Shown: positions 17,267 through 27,418 of the stretch, one piece after another
Position numbering within the stretch: position 1 is the stretch's first letter
Layout: the number at the start of each line of letters is the position of its first letter
DNA from: Aquabacter spiritensis
GTDB lineage: Bacteria; Pseudomonadota; Alphaproteobacteria; Rhizobiales; Xanthobacteraceae
Assembly (NCBI RefSeq): GCF_004346185.1
Contig: NZ_SMAI01000002.1
Coordinates: 409,355 to 473,354 of the forward strand
Direction: 5' to 3'
DNA length: 64,000 bases
Notes under the pieces: generated by a model
Seen by the model: the letters and a program-made list of their open reading frames with translations, nothing else
Told to the model about the DNA's origin: nothing
Database searches by the model: none
Position numbers and translations under genes: made by a program

Positions 17267-18604
17267 ATGAGATCCCCGAACCGTCCGAACCCGACCGGCC
17301 CCCGCCCCGCGGCGCCCGGCCTCGAAGCACGCCGCCGAGCCGCCGACGCGCTGGACCGCGTGCTGCGCTCCGGGGCCTCCATGGACGAGGCCCTCCAGGA
17401 TGCGCCGGCACTCGAGCCGCGCGACCGGGCCCTCGCCTTCCATATCCTCGCCGTGTCGCTGCGGCGCCTCGGCACGCTGCGCACCCTGCTCGCCGGCATG
17501 CTGGAGCGGGGTCTGCCGCGCTCGGCGCCGCGCCTCGAAGCGATCCTTCTCACCGGGGCGGCGCAGATCCTGTTCATGGACGTGCCGGACCATGCGGCGG
17601 TCGGGCTGGCGGTCGACCTCGCCCGCAGCGACCGGTCGACCGGCGGCTATGCCGGCCTTGCCAATGCCGTTCTGCGGCGTGTCGCCCGCGAGGGTGCGGC
17701 CCGGCTCGCGGACATCGATCCGCTCGCGGTCGACACGCCGGACTGGCTGCGCCGACGCTGGATCGACACCTACGGCGCCGACACGGCGGCGGCGATCGCC
17801 GCGATCCACGCGAAAGAGCCGGCCCTCGACATCAGCGTGAAGGCGGATCCCGAACTCTGGGCCGAGCGCCTGTCCGGCGAAGTCCTGCCGACCGGCACGG
17901 TGCGCGTGCTCCAGGCGGGCCCGATCCGCGCGCTGCCGGGCTTCGCGGAGGGCGCCTGGTGGGTGCAGGATGCCGCCGCCGCGCTTCCCGCCCGCCTGCT
18001 CGGTCCGGTCGCCGGACTCCGGGTCGCCGATCTGTGCGCCGCGCCGGGCGGCAAGACCGCCCAGCTCGCCGCTGCGGGCGCCCAGGTGACCGCCATCGAC
18101 CGGTCGGGAGAGCGGCTCGTCCGGCTGAAGGAAAATCTCGCGCGCCTCAACCTCGCCGCGACCTGCGTCGCGGCCGACGCCGCCACCTATCAAGGCGGGC
18201 CTTTCGACGCGGTCCTGCTGGACGCGCCATGCACCGCGACCGGCACGCTGCGCCGCCATCCCGACATTGCTTGGAGCAAGCGGCCGCAGGATATTGCGAC
18301 GCTGGCGGCGCTCCAGGCGCGCCTGCTCGACCGCGCTTTGGATCTCGTGCGGCCCGGCGGCCTCCTGGTCTATTCGACCTGCTCGCTGGAGCGGGAGGAG
18401 GGCGAGGACCAGATCGCCCGGCTGCTTTCGGCGCGTCCCGATGCCGAACGGGTGCCGATCGACGCAAAAGATGGCGCGGCCGTCGCGGCGTTCACGACTC
18501 CTCAAGGTGATTTGCGCACTCTGCCCTGTGACTGGATGCGGGGAGAACCGGAGCGTTCCGGGCTCGACGGCTTCTTTGCAGCCCGCTTGCGCAAACGCGA
18601 CTGA
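17267..18604 (+). CDS. rsmB: 16S rRNA (cytosine-967 C5) methyltransferase family protein (RsmB/Sun)
   Basis: The 445-residue protein has an N-terminal NusB-like RNA-binding domain (about 15-160) and a C-terminal SAM-dependent m5C methyltransferase domain. The SAM loop is DLCAAPGGKTAQLA. Motif IV LDAPCTATGTLRRHPD and motif VI YSTCS carry the two catalytic cysteines of the family. It probably modifies C967 of 16S rRNA, although the exact target is inferred from architecture. The ATG at 17267 is the first one giving a family-like N-terminus. Confidence 0.9.
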   Translation: MRSPNRPNPTGPRPAAPGLEARRRAADALDRVLRSGASMDEALQDAPALEPRDRALAFHILAVSLRRLGTLRTLLAGMLERGLPRSAPRLEAILLTGAAQILFMDVPDHAAVGLAVDLARSDRSTGGYAGLANAVLRRVAREGAARLADIDPLAVDTPDWLRRRWIDTYGADTAAAIAAIHAKEPALDISVKADPELWAERLSGEVLPTGTVRVLQAGPIRALPGFAEGAWWVQDAAAALPARLLGPVAGLRVADLCAAPGGKTAQLAAAGAQVTAIDRSGERLVRLKENLARLNLAATCVAADAATYQGGPFDAVLLDAPCTATGTLRRHPDIAWSKRPQDIATLAALQARLLDRALDLVRPGGLLVYSTCSLEREEGEDQIARLLSARPDAERVPIDAKDGAAVAAFTTPQGDLRTLPCDWMRGEPERSGLDGFFAARLRKRD

Positions 18605-18620
18605 GGACCGACCCGTCCGA

Positions 18621-20363
18621 ATGACCCGGGCAGCCATTGCAGAACGCATGCGCCTAGCGGCCTTTCTGGCGGGGCGTACCGTCCGTTCCCTGCTCTCGCG
18701 GACGCCCGCGGCGCCGCTGACGCTCGGCCGCGTGGCGGTCCCTGTGCCCGAGCGCCTGCTGATCGCCCCGCAGGACCTGCGCACCGGGGATGCCACCCGC
18801 GCCAGCGAGATCTATGCCGGGCGCTTCGCCTTCTCCGGCAAGATCGCCATGCTGGAGGGCCGCACCCCCTTCGAATTGGAGCCGCCCTCCGAGGAATGGG
18901 CCGAGACGCTGCACGGCTTCGGCTGGCTGCGGCATTTGCGGGCGGCGGGCACCACGATCGCCCGCGCCAATGCCCGCGCTTTGGTCGGCGACTGGATGCG
19001 CGATCCCGGCTATGCCCGCGCGATCGCACAGCGCCCTGACGTGGCGGCGCGGCGCATCATCTCCTGGCTCACCCAGGCCCCGTTCGTGCTCCAGGATGCG
19101 GACCACGATTTCTACCGGCGCTTCATGCGCTCGGTGGCGCGGCAGGTCCGGCATCTCCGGCGCGCGGCGGGCGATGCGCCGGACGGCTATCCCCGGCTGA
19201 TCTCCCTGATCGCCCTGGCGTTCGCCGGACTGTGCATGTCCGACCAGACCCGCCTGATGCGCGCCGCCCAGAAGCGCCTGATGGAGGAACTCGACCGCCA
19301 GATCCTGCCCGATGGCGGGCCGCTGACCCGCAGCCCCGGCATGCTGATCGCGCTGCTGCTCGATCTTCTCCCGCTGCGTCACGCTTATGCCGCCCGCAAC
19401 CAGCCGGCGCCGCCGCCGCTGATGAATGCGATCGACCGCATGATGCCGATGCTGCGCTTCTTCCGGCACGGCGATGGCGCGTTTGCCCTGTTTCACGGCA
19501 TGAGCCACACGGCCGCCGATCAGCTCGCCACGATCCTCGCTTATGACGATGCCCGCGGCGTGCCGGTCGCGAATGCGCCGCATGCCGGCTTCCAGCGGCT
19601 GGAGGCGCACGGCACCGTCGTGATCGCCGACACCGGCGCGCCCCCGCCGCTCTCGGCGTCCGACGAGGCGCATGCCAGCTGCCTGTCGTTCGAGATGTCG
19701 AGCGGACGGCACCGCATCATCGTCAATTGCGGCATGACCGAAGTGAACCGCGATCGCTGGCGGCAGGTCGCGCGGGCCACCGCCGCCCATTCCACGGTCG
19801 TGGTCGGCGATACCTCGTCCTGCCGGTTTCTCCAGGTCGGGAGCTTCGCCCGGACGGTGGGGGCGCCGATCATTTCCGGGCCGCGGGATGTCCCGGTGCA
19901 GCGCGGCGGGCGCGAGGGCGCGGTCCTGGTCCGGGCGCGGCACGACGGCTATGCGGAGCCCTTCGGCGTCCTGCATCAGCGCTCCTGGCGGCTCGCCGCC
20001 GACGGGGCGCGGCTCGACGGCGAGGACCAGTTCAGCGCGCCGCCGGGCGCGACCCTGCGCGCCGTGCCGTTCTGCGCCCGGTTCCATCTTCACCCGGCGA
20101 TCGAGGTGGAGCGGCTGGAGGATGCGGCGACGGTCCTTTTGACGGTGCCGGGCGGCGAAGCCTGGGCCTTCGTCGCGCCCAACCAGACCGTTGCGGTGGA
20201 AGAAAGCGTCTATCTGGCGGCACCCGACGGCCCGCGCCGCAGCCTGCAACTCAGCATTACCGGCGCTTTGCCGGAAACCACGCGCATCCTGTGGACCCTC
20301 GTGCGGACGCGCGAGAGCGATGCGCCCCGCGGATACGCACGCGGGGGCCGGCGCGGCGGGTGA
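18621..20363 (+). CDS. heparinase II/III family protein
   Basis: The 580-residue protein has an N-terminal alpha-helical toroid (about 60-330, HGFGWLRHLRAA, ISWLTQAPFVLQDADHDFYRRFMRS) and a C-terminal beta-rich heparinase II/III-like domain (FHGMSHTAADQL, SFEMSSGRHRIIVNCG, HDGYAEPFGVLHQRSWRL). No obvious signal peptide is seen. It starts 16 nt after rsmB and precedes purH, a neighbourhood shared by many Alphaproteobacteria. The family suggests a polysaccharide lyase, but the natural substrate in this lineage is unknown. Confidence 0.85.
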   Translation: MTRAAIAERMRLAAFLAGRTVRSLLSRTPAAPLTLGRVAVPVPERLLIAPQDLRTGDATRASEIYAGRFAFSGKIAMLEGRTPFELEPPSEEWAETLHGFGWLRHLRAAGTTIARANARALVGDWMRDPGYARAIAQRPDVAARRIISWLTQAPFVLQDADHDFYRRFMRSVARQVRHLRRAAGDAPDGYPRLISLIALAFAGLCMSDQTRLMRAAQKRLMEELDRQILPDGGPLTRSPGMLIALLLDLLPLRHAYAARNQPAPPPLMNAIDRMMPMLRFFRHGDGAFALFHGMSHTAADQLATILAYDDARGVPVANAPHAGFQRLEAHGTVVIADTGAPPPLSASDEAHASCLSFEMSSGRHRIIVNCGMTEVNRDRWRQVARATAAHSTVVVGDTSSCRFLQVGSFARTVGAPIISGPRDVPVQRGGREGAVLVRARHDGYAEPFGVLHQRSWRLAADGARLDGEDQFSAPPGATLRAVPFCARFHLHPAIEVERLEDAATVLLTVPGGEAWAFVAPNQTVAVEESVYLAAPDGPRRSLQLSITGALPETTRILWTLVRTRESDAPRGYARGGRRGG

Positions 20364-20413
20364 CGGGCGGGGCCGGCCGTGTTAGGCGAGCCTGACGCGA
20401 CCGGAGTTCCCAA

Positions 20414-22003
20414 ATGACCGCCGATATCCGCCCCGTCACCCGTGCCCTCATCTCGGTGTCCGACAAGACCGGGCTGATCCCCTTCGCCGCCGCTTTGAGC
20501 AAGGCCGGAGTGCAGCTGATCTCGACCGGCGGCACGGCCAAGGCCCTGGCCGAGGCCGGGCTGAGCGTGATGGATGTCGCCGAACTGACCGGCTTTCCGG
20601 AAATGATGGATGGCCGCGTGAAGACGCTGCATCCCCGCGTCCATGGCGGCATCCTGGCGGTGCGGGCGGATGCCGGTCACCAGGCGTCGCTGGCCGAACA
20701 CGCGATCCTGCCGATCGACCTCGTCGTGGTGAACCTCTATCCGTTCGAGGCGACCATCGCGAAGGGCGCCGATTTCGAAACCGCGATCGAGAATATCGAT
20801 ATCGGCGGACCTTCCATGATCCGGGGCGCCGCGAAGAACCACACCGACGTCGCGGTGGTCGTGGATGCCGCCGATTATGCCGCGGTGACGGGCGAGATCG
20901 AACTGCATGGCGGCACCACGCTGGCGCTGCGCCGCCGCCTCGCCCAGACCGCTTATGCCCGCACGGCGGCCTATGATGCGGCGATTTCCAACTGGTTCGC
21001 GGGGGAGCTGAAGCTCGCCGCGCCGGCCTATCGGGCGGTCGGCGGCCGGCTCTGCGAGGAATTGCGCTACGGCGAGAACCCGCACCAATCGGCCGCCTTC
21101 TATGCCACGGGCGAGGCCCGGCCCGGCGTCGCCAGCGCCCGCCAGGTCCAGGGCAAGCAGCTCTCCTTCAACAATATCAACGACACCAACGCGGCCTTCG
21201 AGTGTGTCGCCGAGTTCGATCCGGCCCGCACGGCGGCCGTCGTCATCGTCAAGCATGCCAATCCGTGCGGCGTGGCGGAGGCCGCCTCGCTCGACGACGC
21301 CTATCGCAAGGCGCTGGCCTGCGACCCGGTTTCGGCCTTCGGCGGCATCATCGCCGTCAACCGCCCGCTCGACGCGGCCGCCGCCCGCGCGATGACCGAA
21401 ATCTTCACCGAGGTGATCATCGCGCCGGACGCCTCGGAAGAGGCGATCGCCCTCATCGCCGCCAAGAAGAATCTGCGCCTCCTCCTCACCGGGGGCCTGC
21501 CGGACCCCGAAGCGCCGGGTCTCGACATTCGCAGCGTCGCGGGCGGCCTCCTGGTCCAGGGGCGCGACGTCGCCCGGGTCGATGCGATGGACCTGAAGGT
21601 GGTGACGCGGCGCGCGCCGAGCGCGCGGGAACTGGCGGATCTGCGCTTCGCCTTCCGGGTCGCCAAGCACGTCAAGTCCAACACCATCGTCTATGCCCGC
21701 GACCTCGCGACGGTGGGAATCGGCGCCGGGCAGATGAGCCGCGTCGATGCCGCCAGGATCGCCGCCCGCAAGGCGCAGGATGCGGCGGAGGCGGCCGGGC
21801 TCGCCGATCCCCTGACCAAAGGCAGCGTGGTGGCGTCCGACGCCTTCTTCCCGTTCGCCGACGGCCTCCTTGTGGCAGCCGAGGCGGGTGCGACGGCGGT
21901 GATCCAGCCGGGCGGCTCGATGCGCGACCAGGAGGTGATCGCCGCGGCGGACGCGGCGGGCCTCGCCATGGTGTTCACCGGCGTGCGGCACTTCAAGCAC
22001 TGA
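20414..22003 (+). CDS. purH: bifunctional AICAR formyltransferase / IMP cyclohydrolase
   Basis: PurH performs the last two steps of purine synthesis, from AICAR to FAICAR to IMP. The 529-residue protein has the N-terminal IMP cyclohydrolase domain (1-~145, [37 protein letters not shown]). The C-terminal transformylase domain contains [14 protein letters not shown], the catalytic KHANPCG and SDAFFPF. Length and both domains are complete. Confidence 0.97.
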   Translation: MTADIRPVTRALISVSDKTGLIPFAAALSKAGVQLISTGGTAKALAEAGLSVMDVAELTGFPEMMDGRVKTLHPRVHGGILAVRADAGHQASLAEHAILPIDLVVVNLYPFEATIAKGADFETAIENIDIGGPSMIRGAAKNHTDVAVVVDAADYAAVTGEIELHGGTTLALRRRLAQTAYARTAAYDAAISNWFAGELKLAAPAYRAVGGRLCEELRYGENPHQSAAFYATGEARPGVASARQVQGKQLSFNNINDTNAAFECVAEFDPARTAAVVIVKHANPCGVAEAASLDDAYRKALACDPVSAFGGIIAVNRPLDAAAARAMTEIFTEVIIAPDASEEAIALIAAKKNLRLLLTGGLPDPEAPGLDIRSVAGGLLVQGRDVARVDAMDLKVVTRRAPSARELADLRFAFRVAKHVKSNTIVYARDLATVGIGAGQMSRVDAARIAARKAQDAAEAAGLADPLTKGSVVASDAFFPFADGLLVAAEAGATAVIQPGGSMRDQEVIAAADAAGLAMVFTGVRHFKH

Positions 22004-22174
22004 CGGGTCCCGCCGGGCGCGTCGGGCGCGCTTCTGCGATCGGCGCGCTCGGGTTGCCGGGTTGCGCGGGCGGCGGCGTTCGGGCAGCCTTTTGCGCCGC
22101 GTCAAGGCGCCGGGGTGCCGGAGCCGCCAAGGGAGGGCGACGCTTCGGAGCGGCTGAAACGAGCGAGGCAGCCC

Positions 22175-24841
22175 ATGACGACCCGCAATCTCGACGCCTT
22201 GTTCCATCCCGCCGCCATCGCCCTCGTGGGCGCCAGCAACCGGCCCGGCTCGGTCGGCTCGGTGATCGCGCGGAACCTGTTCGAGGCGGGGTTCGACGGC
22301 CCGATCCTCACGGTCAATCCCAAGGAGCGCGCCATCCGCTCCTCCCTGAACTATGCCGCCATCGCCGATCTGCCCATTCCGGTCGATCTCGCGGTCGTGG
22401 CGACGCCGCCGGACGCGATTCCCGGCGTGATCGCCGAACTCGGCGCAAAAGGGTGCCGCGCGGCCGTGGTGATCACGGCCGGGTTCGGCGAGGGGGACCG
22501 CGCGGAAGGCAAGGATCTGCGCCAGAAGATGCTCGACGCGGCGCGCCCGCACCTGCTGCGCATCGTCGGCCCCAATTGCCTCGGCGTCCTGTCCACCGGG
22601 CCGCGGATCAACGCCTCCTTCGCCCATCTGATGCCGAAAAAGGGTGACGTCGCCTTCGTCACCCAGTCCGGGGCGATGGCGACGGCGGTGCTCGACTGGG
22701 CCGATGCGCGCGGGTTCGGCTTCTCGCACATCGTCTCGCTCGGCGACATGGCGGACGTCGATTTCGGCGACCTGCTCGACCATCTCGCGATGGACAATTC
22801 CACCCGCGCCATCCTGCTCTATGTCGAGAGCATCACCGATGCGCGCAAATTCATGTCGGCCGGGCGCATCGCTGCGCGCACCAAGCCGGTGATCGTGATC
22901 AAGGCCGGCCGGAGCGCGGCCGGGGCCAAGGCGGCTTTGTCCCATACCGGGGCGCTCGCGGGATCGGACATCGTCTATGACGCCGCGTTCCGGCGCGCCG
23001 GCATGCTGCGCGTCTACGAGCTGCGCGAATTGTTCGAGGCGGTGACCACGCTGTCCTCAGGGCTGCGGCTGAAGGGCGACCGCCTCGCCATCCTGACCAA
23101 TGGCGGCGGGGCCGGCGTGCTCGCGACCGACGCGCTCGAGGGCACGCCGGGCCGGCTGGCCGCGCTCGGCGAGGCGACCATCGCGCGCCTCGACACGGTG
23201 CTGCCGGCGACCTGGTCGCGCGGCAATCCGGTCGACATCATCGGCGACGCGCCCGGCAAGCGCTATGCCGACAGCCTCTCCGCGCTGCTCGGCGATCCCG
23301 GCACCGACGCGGTGCTGGTGCTGAACTGCCCGACGGCGGTGGCCGATTCCACCGAGGCGGCGGACGCGGTGATCGATACGCTGCGGACCCGTCCCGGCGC
23401 CCCCGTCCTCACCTGCTGGCTCGGCGAGACCGCGGTGGCCGAGGCGCGCCGCCGGTTCGCGGCACGGCGGGTGCCGACCTATGAGACGCCCGACGAGGCC
23501 GTGCGCGCCTTCATCCATCTCGCCGCCTATCGCCGCAACCAGGCTTTGCTGATGGAAACGCCGCCGGCGCGCGCCTTCGACGAGCCGGACCGTGGGCGGG
23601 CGCGCGAGATCGTCCGGCAGGCGGTCGCCGCCGGCCGCGCCACCCTGACCGAGTTCGAGGCCAAGGGCGTGCTCGCGGCGTACGATATTCCGGTGGTCGC
23701 GACGCGCCTCGCCCATACCCCGGAGGAGGCGGCGCAGGTGGCGCAGGAGATCGGCCGGCCGGTGGCGCTGAAGATCCTCTCGCACGACATCACCCACAAG
23801 ACCGATGTCGGCGGCGTGCGGCTCGATCTGCGGACTGGCGAGGCGGTCGCGGCGGCGGCGCGCGCCATGCTGGAGACGGTGGCGCAGCGCCGGCCCGACG
23901 CGCGGCTCGACGGCTTCACGGTGCAGGAGATGATCCACCGTCCCGAGGCCCACGAACTGATCGTCGGCATCAGCAACGACGCGACCTTCGGCCCGGTGAT
24001 CCTGTTCGGCGAAGGCGGGGTGGCGGTCGAGGTGATCGCCGACCGGGCGGTCGCGCTGCCGCCGCTCAACCGGCTGCTGGCGCGCGAAATGATCGAGCGC
24101 ACGCACGTGTCGCGGCTGCTCGCGGGCTATCGCGATCGCGCGCCGGCCGACATGGCGGCGATCGAGGCGACCTTGGTGAAGATTTCGGATCTGCTCGGTG
24201 ACATCCCGGAAATCTCCGAGCTCGACATCAATCCGCTGCTCGCGGACTCCGCCGGGGTGATCGCGCTCGATGCGCGCATCGTCGCCCATCCCGCGACCGG
24301 CGCCGGCACCCGGCATTTCGCCATCCGGCCTTATCCGTCGCGGCTCGCCGGCACGCTCGCTTTGACCGACGGCCAGATCCTGCGCTTCCGCCCGATCCGT
24401 CCCGAGGACGAGCCGGCTCTGGTCGACATGGTGCGGCGTTCCGATCCCCAGGATGTCCGCATGCGGTTTCTCGGCGCGCTGAAGGACTTCCCGCACCTCA
24501 TGGCGGCGCGTCTGTCGCAGATCGACTATCACCGCGAAATGGCGCTGGTCGCGCTCAACGACCTTCAGGAAATCGTCGGCGCGGTCCGGATCATCGCCGA
24601 TCCGGACAATGAAGAGGCCGAATATGCCATCATGGTGCGGTCCGACCAGAAGGGGCGGGGCCTGGGCTACGGCCTGATGACCGAGATTCTCGCTTATGCC
24701 CGCGGCCAGGGGCTGAAGCGGGTGTTCGGCGACGTGCTGCGGGAGAACCAGCCCATGCTGCGGGTCGCCGAGGATCTCGGCTTCACCGTCCGCGCCGGCA
24801 GCGACGATCCGACCCTGGTGCGCGTCGACCTCGATCTCTGA
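22175..24841 (+). CDS. ADP-forming acyl-CoA synthetase fused to GNAT acetyltransferase (Pat-like)
   Basis: The 888-residue protein has a CoA-binding Rossmann domain (about 8-105, IALVGASNRPGSVG), succinyl-CoA ligase-like domains, an ATP-grasp domain (about 490-710) and a C-terminal GNAT domain (about 740-888, with the acetyl-CoA loop QKGRGLGYGL). This matches the protein lysine acetyltransferase Pat/YfiQ. In Salmonella Pat the ligase phospho-histidine is reported missing; here H257 is present in AALSHTGALAGSD, so the ligase half may still be catalytic. The ATG at 22175 gives the family-like start MTTRNLDALFHP. Confidence 0.88.
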   Translation: MTTRNLDALFHPAAIALVGASNRPGSVGSVIARNLFEAGFDGPILTVNPKERAIRSSLNYAAIADLPIPVDLAVVATPPDAIPGVIAELGAKGCRAAVVITAGFGEGDRAEGKDLRQKMLDAARPHLLRIVGPNCLGVLSTGPRINASFAHLMPKKGDVAFVTQSGAMATAVLDWADARGFGFSHIVSLGDMADVDFGDLLDHLAMDNSTRAILLYVESITDARKFMSAGRIAARTKPVIVIKAGRSAAGAKAALSHTGALAGSDIVYDAAFRRAGMLRVYELRELFEAVTTLSSGLRLKGDRLAILTNGGGAGVLATDALEGTPGRLAALGEATIARLDTVLPATWSRGNPVDIIGDAPGKRYADSLSALLGDPGTDAVLVLNCPTAVADSTEAADAVIDTLRTRPGAPVLTCWLGETAVAEARRRFAARRVPTYETPDEAVRAFIHLAAYRRNQALLMETPPARAFDEPDRGRAREIVRQAVAAGRATLTEFEAKGVLAAYDIPVVATRLAHTPEEAAQVAQEIGRPVALKILSHDITHKTDVGGVRLDLRTGEAVAAAARAMLETVAQRRPDARLDGFTVQEMIHRPEAHELIVGISNDATFGPVILFGEGGVAVEVIADRAVALPPLNRLLAREMIERTHVSRLLAGYRDRAPADMAAIEATLVKISDLLGDIPEISELDINPLLADSAGVIALDARIVAHPATGAGTRHFAIRPYPSRLAGTLALTDGQILRFRPIRPEDEPALVDMVRRSDPQDVRMRFLGALKDFPHLMAARLSQIDYHREMALVALNDLQEIVGAVRIIADPDNEEAEYAIMVRSDQKGRGLGYGLMTEILAYARGQGLKRVFGDVLRENQPMLRVAEDLGFTVRAGSDDPTLVRVDLDL

Positions 24842-24862
24842 GGGAGAGCAGCCCGCGCCGGT

Positions 24863-24886
24863 GTCACCCGCGCCGCCGCGGGTGAC
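24863..24886. terminator. bidirectional hairpin between the convergent acetyltransferase and hemH genes
   Basis: Ten perfectly paired bases (GTCACCCGCG with CGCGGGTGAC) close a CCGC loop in the 66-nt gap between two convergent genes. Confidence 0.6.
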
Positions 24887-24907
24887 GGGGGCAGAAGGCC
24901 CGCGCGC

Positions 24908-25963
24908 TCAGGTCCGGCTGGCCATCCAGCCGGAAAGCTCGCGGCGCACCACGGTTTCGATCACCCGCATCCCCTCCTCGGTATCGTTGAGGCAGGGGAT
25001 GGCGGCGAACTTCTCGCCGCCATTGTGCAGGAAGATTTCGCGGTTTTCCCCGCCGATCTCCTCCAGCGTCTCCAGGCAGTCCGCGGTGAAGCCGGGATTG
25101 ACGATGGCGAGCCGCTTCACCCCGCTCTTGGCCAGCGCCTCCACCGTCTTGTCGGTATAAGGCTGAAGCCATTCCTCGGTGCCGAAGCGCGACTGGAAGG
25201 TGATGCGGAACCGCTCCGGCGACATTTCCAGGCGCTCGCGCATCAGGCGGCCGGTCTTCATGCAGTGGCAATGATAGGGGTCGCCTTTCTCCAGATAGGA
25301 TTTCGGCACGCCGTGGAACGAGGCGAGGATCACTTCCGGCTCGAAATCGAGCCGCGCGAGATGCGCTTCGAGGGAGATGCAGACATTCTCGATATAAGCG
25401 GGATCGTCGTGCCAGGGCGGGGCGATACGCACGATCGGCTGCCAGCGCATGGTCTTGAGCGCGTCGAACGCCTTGTCGCAGACGGTGGCGGTCGTAGCGG
25501 CGGCATATTGCGGATAGAGCGGGACGATCAGGATGCGCTCGCAGCCCTGCTTCTGCAGCGCTTCGAGCCGTTCGGCGATCGGCGGCTTGCCGTAGCGCAT
25601 CGCCCAGTCGACGATCAGGCGCGGATCCTCGCGCGTGATCGCCGCCGCGAGCTTCTCGGCCTGCGCGCGGGTGATGGTCTTCAGCGGGCCCTCATCGAGC
25701 GCCTTGTTCCAGATCGTGTCGTAATCCTTGCCCTTGGGACCGGGCCGCTTGGTGAGGACGATCAGGTTGAGGACCAGCCACCAGACGACGCGATTGACCT
25801 CGATGACCCGCGGGTCGGACAGGAATTCCTTGAGATAGCGGCGCATGGACCAATAATCGGTCGCTTCCGGCGTCCCGAGATTGACCAGCAGCACGCCGAT
25901 GCGCCCGAAGGCGACCTGGGGATGGCCGGGCGGAAAATGGGTGGTGTCGGCGATTTTCAGCAT
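24908..25963 (-). CDS. hemH: ferrochelatase
   Basis: HemH inserts Fe2+ into protoporphyrin IX, the last step of haem synthesis, at the inner face of the membrane. The 351-residue protein has GVLLVNLGTPEA near the start. The catalytic-His segment is ASFHGVPKSYLEKGDPYHC. It also has the paired ADCLETLEEI motif. The HCHC in this region resembles the arrangement in other alphaproteobacterial enzymes. It lies 9 bp downstream of a haem-degrading monooxygenase-like gene on the same strand, so the two are likely co-transcribed. Confidence 0.95.
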   Translation of the reverse strand: MLKIADTTHFPPGHPQVAFGRIGVLLVNLGTPEATDYWSMRRYLKEFLSDPRVIEVNRVVWWLVLNLIVLTKRPGPKGKDYDTIWNKALDEGPLKTITRAQAEKLAAAITREDPRLIVDWAMRYGKPPIAERLEALQKQGCERILIVPLYPQYAAATTATVCDKAFDALKTMRWQPIVRIAPPWHDDPAYIENVCISLEAHLARLDFEPEVILASFHGVPKSYLEKGDPYHCHCMKTGRLMRERLEMSPERFRITFQSRFGTEEWLQPYTDKTVEALAKSGVKRLAIVNPGFTADCLETLEEIGGENREIFLHNGGEKFAAIPCLNDTEEGMRVIETVVRRELSGWMASRT

Positions 25964-25972
25964 GGCGGCCGC

Positions 25973-26290
25973 TCAGGCGCCGCGCTGCGAGAGGACGGCC
26001 TCGAAGCCCTCGAACTCGGGATGGCCGAGATAATGCACCTTGTTGGCGCCGGCATCGCGATGCGCCGCGCGGAAGGCTTCGGAGCGGGTCCAGTCTTCGA
26101 ACGCGGATTTCGACCGCCAGAGGCTGTGCGAGGCATAGAGCGTATGGTCCTCCTTGGTCGCGCCCTTGAGGAGGTCGAAGGACACGAAGCCCGGCACCTC
26201 GGCGAGGTGGCTGTCGCGCTCGCGCCAGATGCGCTCGAACTCGGCCTCCGAGCCGGTCTTCACCTTGAAGCGGTTCATCGCGATGAACAT
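25973..26290 (-). CDS. IsdG-type haem-degrading monooxygenase (antibiotic biosynthesis monooxygenase fold)
   Basis: The 105-residue ABM-fold protein lines up with the IsdG family. The catalytic triad is intact: N6 in MFIAMNRF, W67 in SAFEDWTRS and H77 in FRAAHRDAG. The spacing equals that of staphylococcal IsdG (N7, W67, H77). Such dimeric enzymes open the haem ring and release iron. The neighbour hemH makes haem, so this pair would control haem turnover. The ATG at 26290 follows GAGGAGAAAC. Sequence alone cannot show which reductant or product is used. Confidence 0.8.
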   Translation of the reverse strand: MFIAMNRFKVKTGSEAEFERIWRERDSHLAEVPGFVSFDLLKGATKEDHTLYASHSLWRSKSAFEDWTRSEAFRAAHRDAGANKVHYLGHPEFEGFEAVLSQRGA

Positions 26291-26527
26291 GGTGTTTCTC
26301 CTCGTTCGTGGCAGACGCGCGGGCACACCGCGGGTCCGCCGCACCGCTTCCGGTGCCCTTGATAGGGATGCGCGCGCCGTTCGGATCGCTTGAGCCCGAT
26401 CGAAATCCGCGTCGAGACACACCTGCGCGATCTCGCGGCCGGATTCTATCCCGCCCTTGCGCGTGGGACGCAAGGGCGCTCTTTTTCGCACCCGACCGCA
26501 TCAGTCCCCAGAACGCAGGAGCGCGCC

Positions 26528-27367
26528 ATGACCTCTTCGTTTCGCCATCCCGCCCTCGCCGCCGGCCGCGTCGCGGTCGTCACGGGCGGCGCCTCCGGCC
26601 TCGGTCTTGCCGCCGCGCGGCGCTTCGTGGCCGCCGGCTTGAAGGTCTGCATCGCCGATCTGCCGGGCGACCGCCTTGATGCCGCGCAAGCGGCCCTCGG
26701 CGCCGGCTGCCATGCCGTCGCGGTCGACGTCAGCCGCCGGGACGATGTCGAGCGGCTGCGGCGCGAGGCGGAGGCCAGTCTCGGCCCGGTCGACGTGCTG
26801 ATGAACAATGCCGGAATCCAGCCCGGCAGCAGCCTGTTCTCCGATCCCGAGGGCTGGCGCCGGGTGATCGAGGTCAATCTCTGGGGCATCATTGACGGCA
26901 GCCAGGTGTTCGCGCCGGCGATGATCGCGTCGGGCCGGCCGGGGCTCATCGTCAATACCGGTTCCAAGCAGGGCATCACCACGCCGCCGGGCGACCCGGC
27001 CTACAATGTCTCCAAGGCCGGGGTGAAGGTGTTCACGGAGGCGCTCCAGCACGAATTGCGCGGCACCCCCGGCTGCGCGGTGACGGCGCATCTGTTCATT
27101 CCCGGCTTCGTCTTCACCCCGCTCGCCGTGCGCGGACGCAGCGACAAGCCGGCCGGCGCCTGGACCGCCGAGGAGACGGTGGATTTCATGCTGACGCGCC
27201 TCGATGCCGGCGACTTCTACATCCTGTGTCCCGACAATGACGTGAGCCGGGCCGTGGATGAGCGCCGGATCCTCTGGGCGGCCGGCGACATCGTCGAGAA
27301 CCGTCCGCCGCTGTCGCGCTGGCACGGCGCCTATGATGCGGCTTTTGCAGACTTCCTGAAGGGATGA
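26528..27367 (+). CDS. short-chain dehydrogenase/reductase
   Basis: The 279-residue protein is a classical SDR. It has the NAD(P)-binding TGGASGLGLAAA (19-30), LMNNAGIQPGS, the catalytic serine region NTGSKQG and the YNVSK Tyr-Lys pair. An acidic residue after the second strand (CIADLPGDRL) suggests NAD+ preference. The substrate cannot be read from the sequence. It is a monocistronic gene, convergent with the sit operon. The ATG at 26528 is used because upstream in-frame sequence is not SDR-like. Confidence 0.85.
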   Translation: MTSSFRHPALAAGRVAVVTGGASGLGLAAARRFVAAGLKVCIADLPGDRLDAAQAALGAGCHAVAVDVSRRDDVERLRREAEASLGPVDVLMNNAGIQPGSSLFSDPEGWRRVIEVNLWGIIDGSQVFAPAMIASGRPGLIVNTGSKQGITTPPGDPAYNVSKAGVKVFTEALQHELRGTPGCAVTAHLFIPGFVFTPLAVRGRSDKPAGAWTAEETVDFMLTRLDAGDFYILCPDNDVSRAVDERRILWAAGDIVENRPPLSRWHGAYDAAFADFLKG

Positions 27368-27418
27368 CGGCCAGTCCGCTCTTCATCGAAGGGTGTCGAC
27401 CCTCCGCCATGTGACGTG

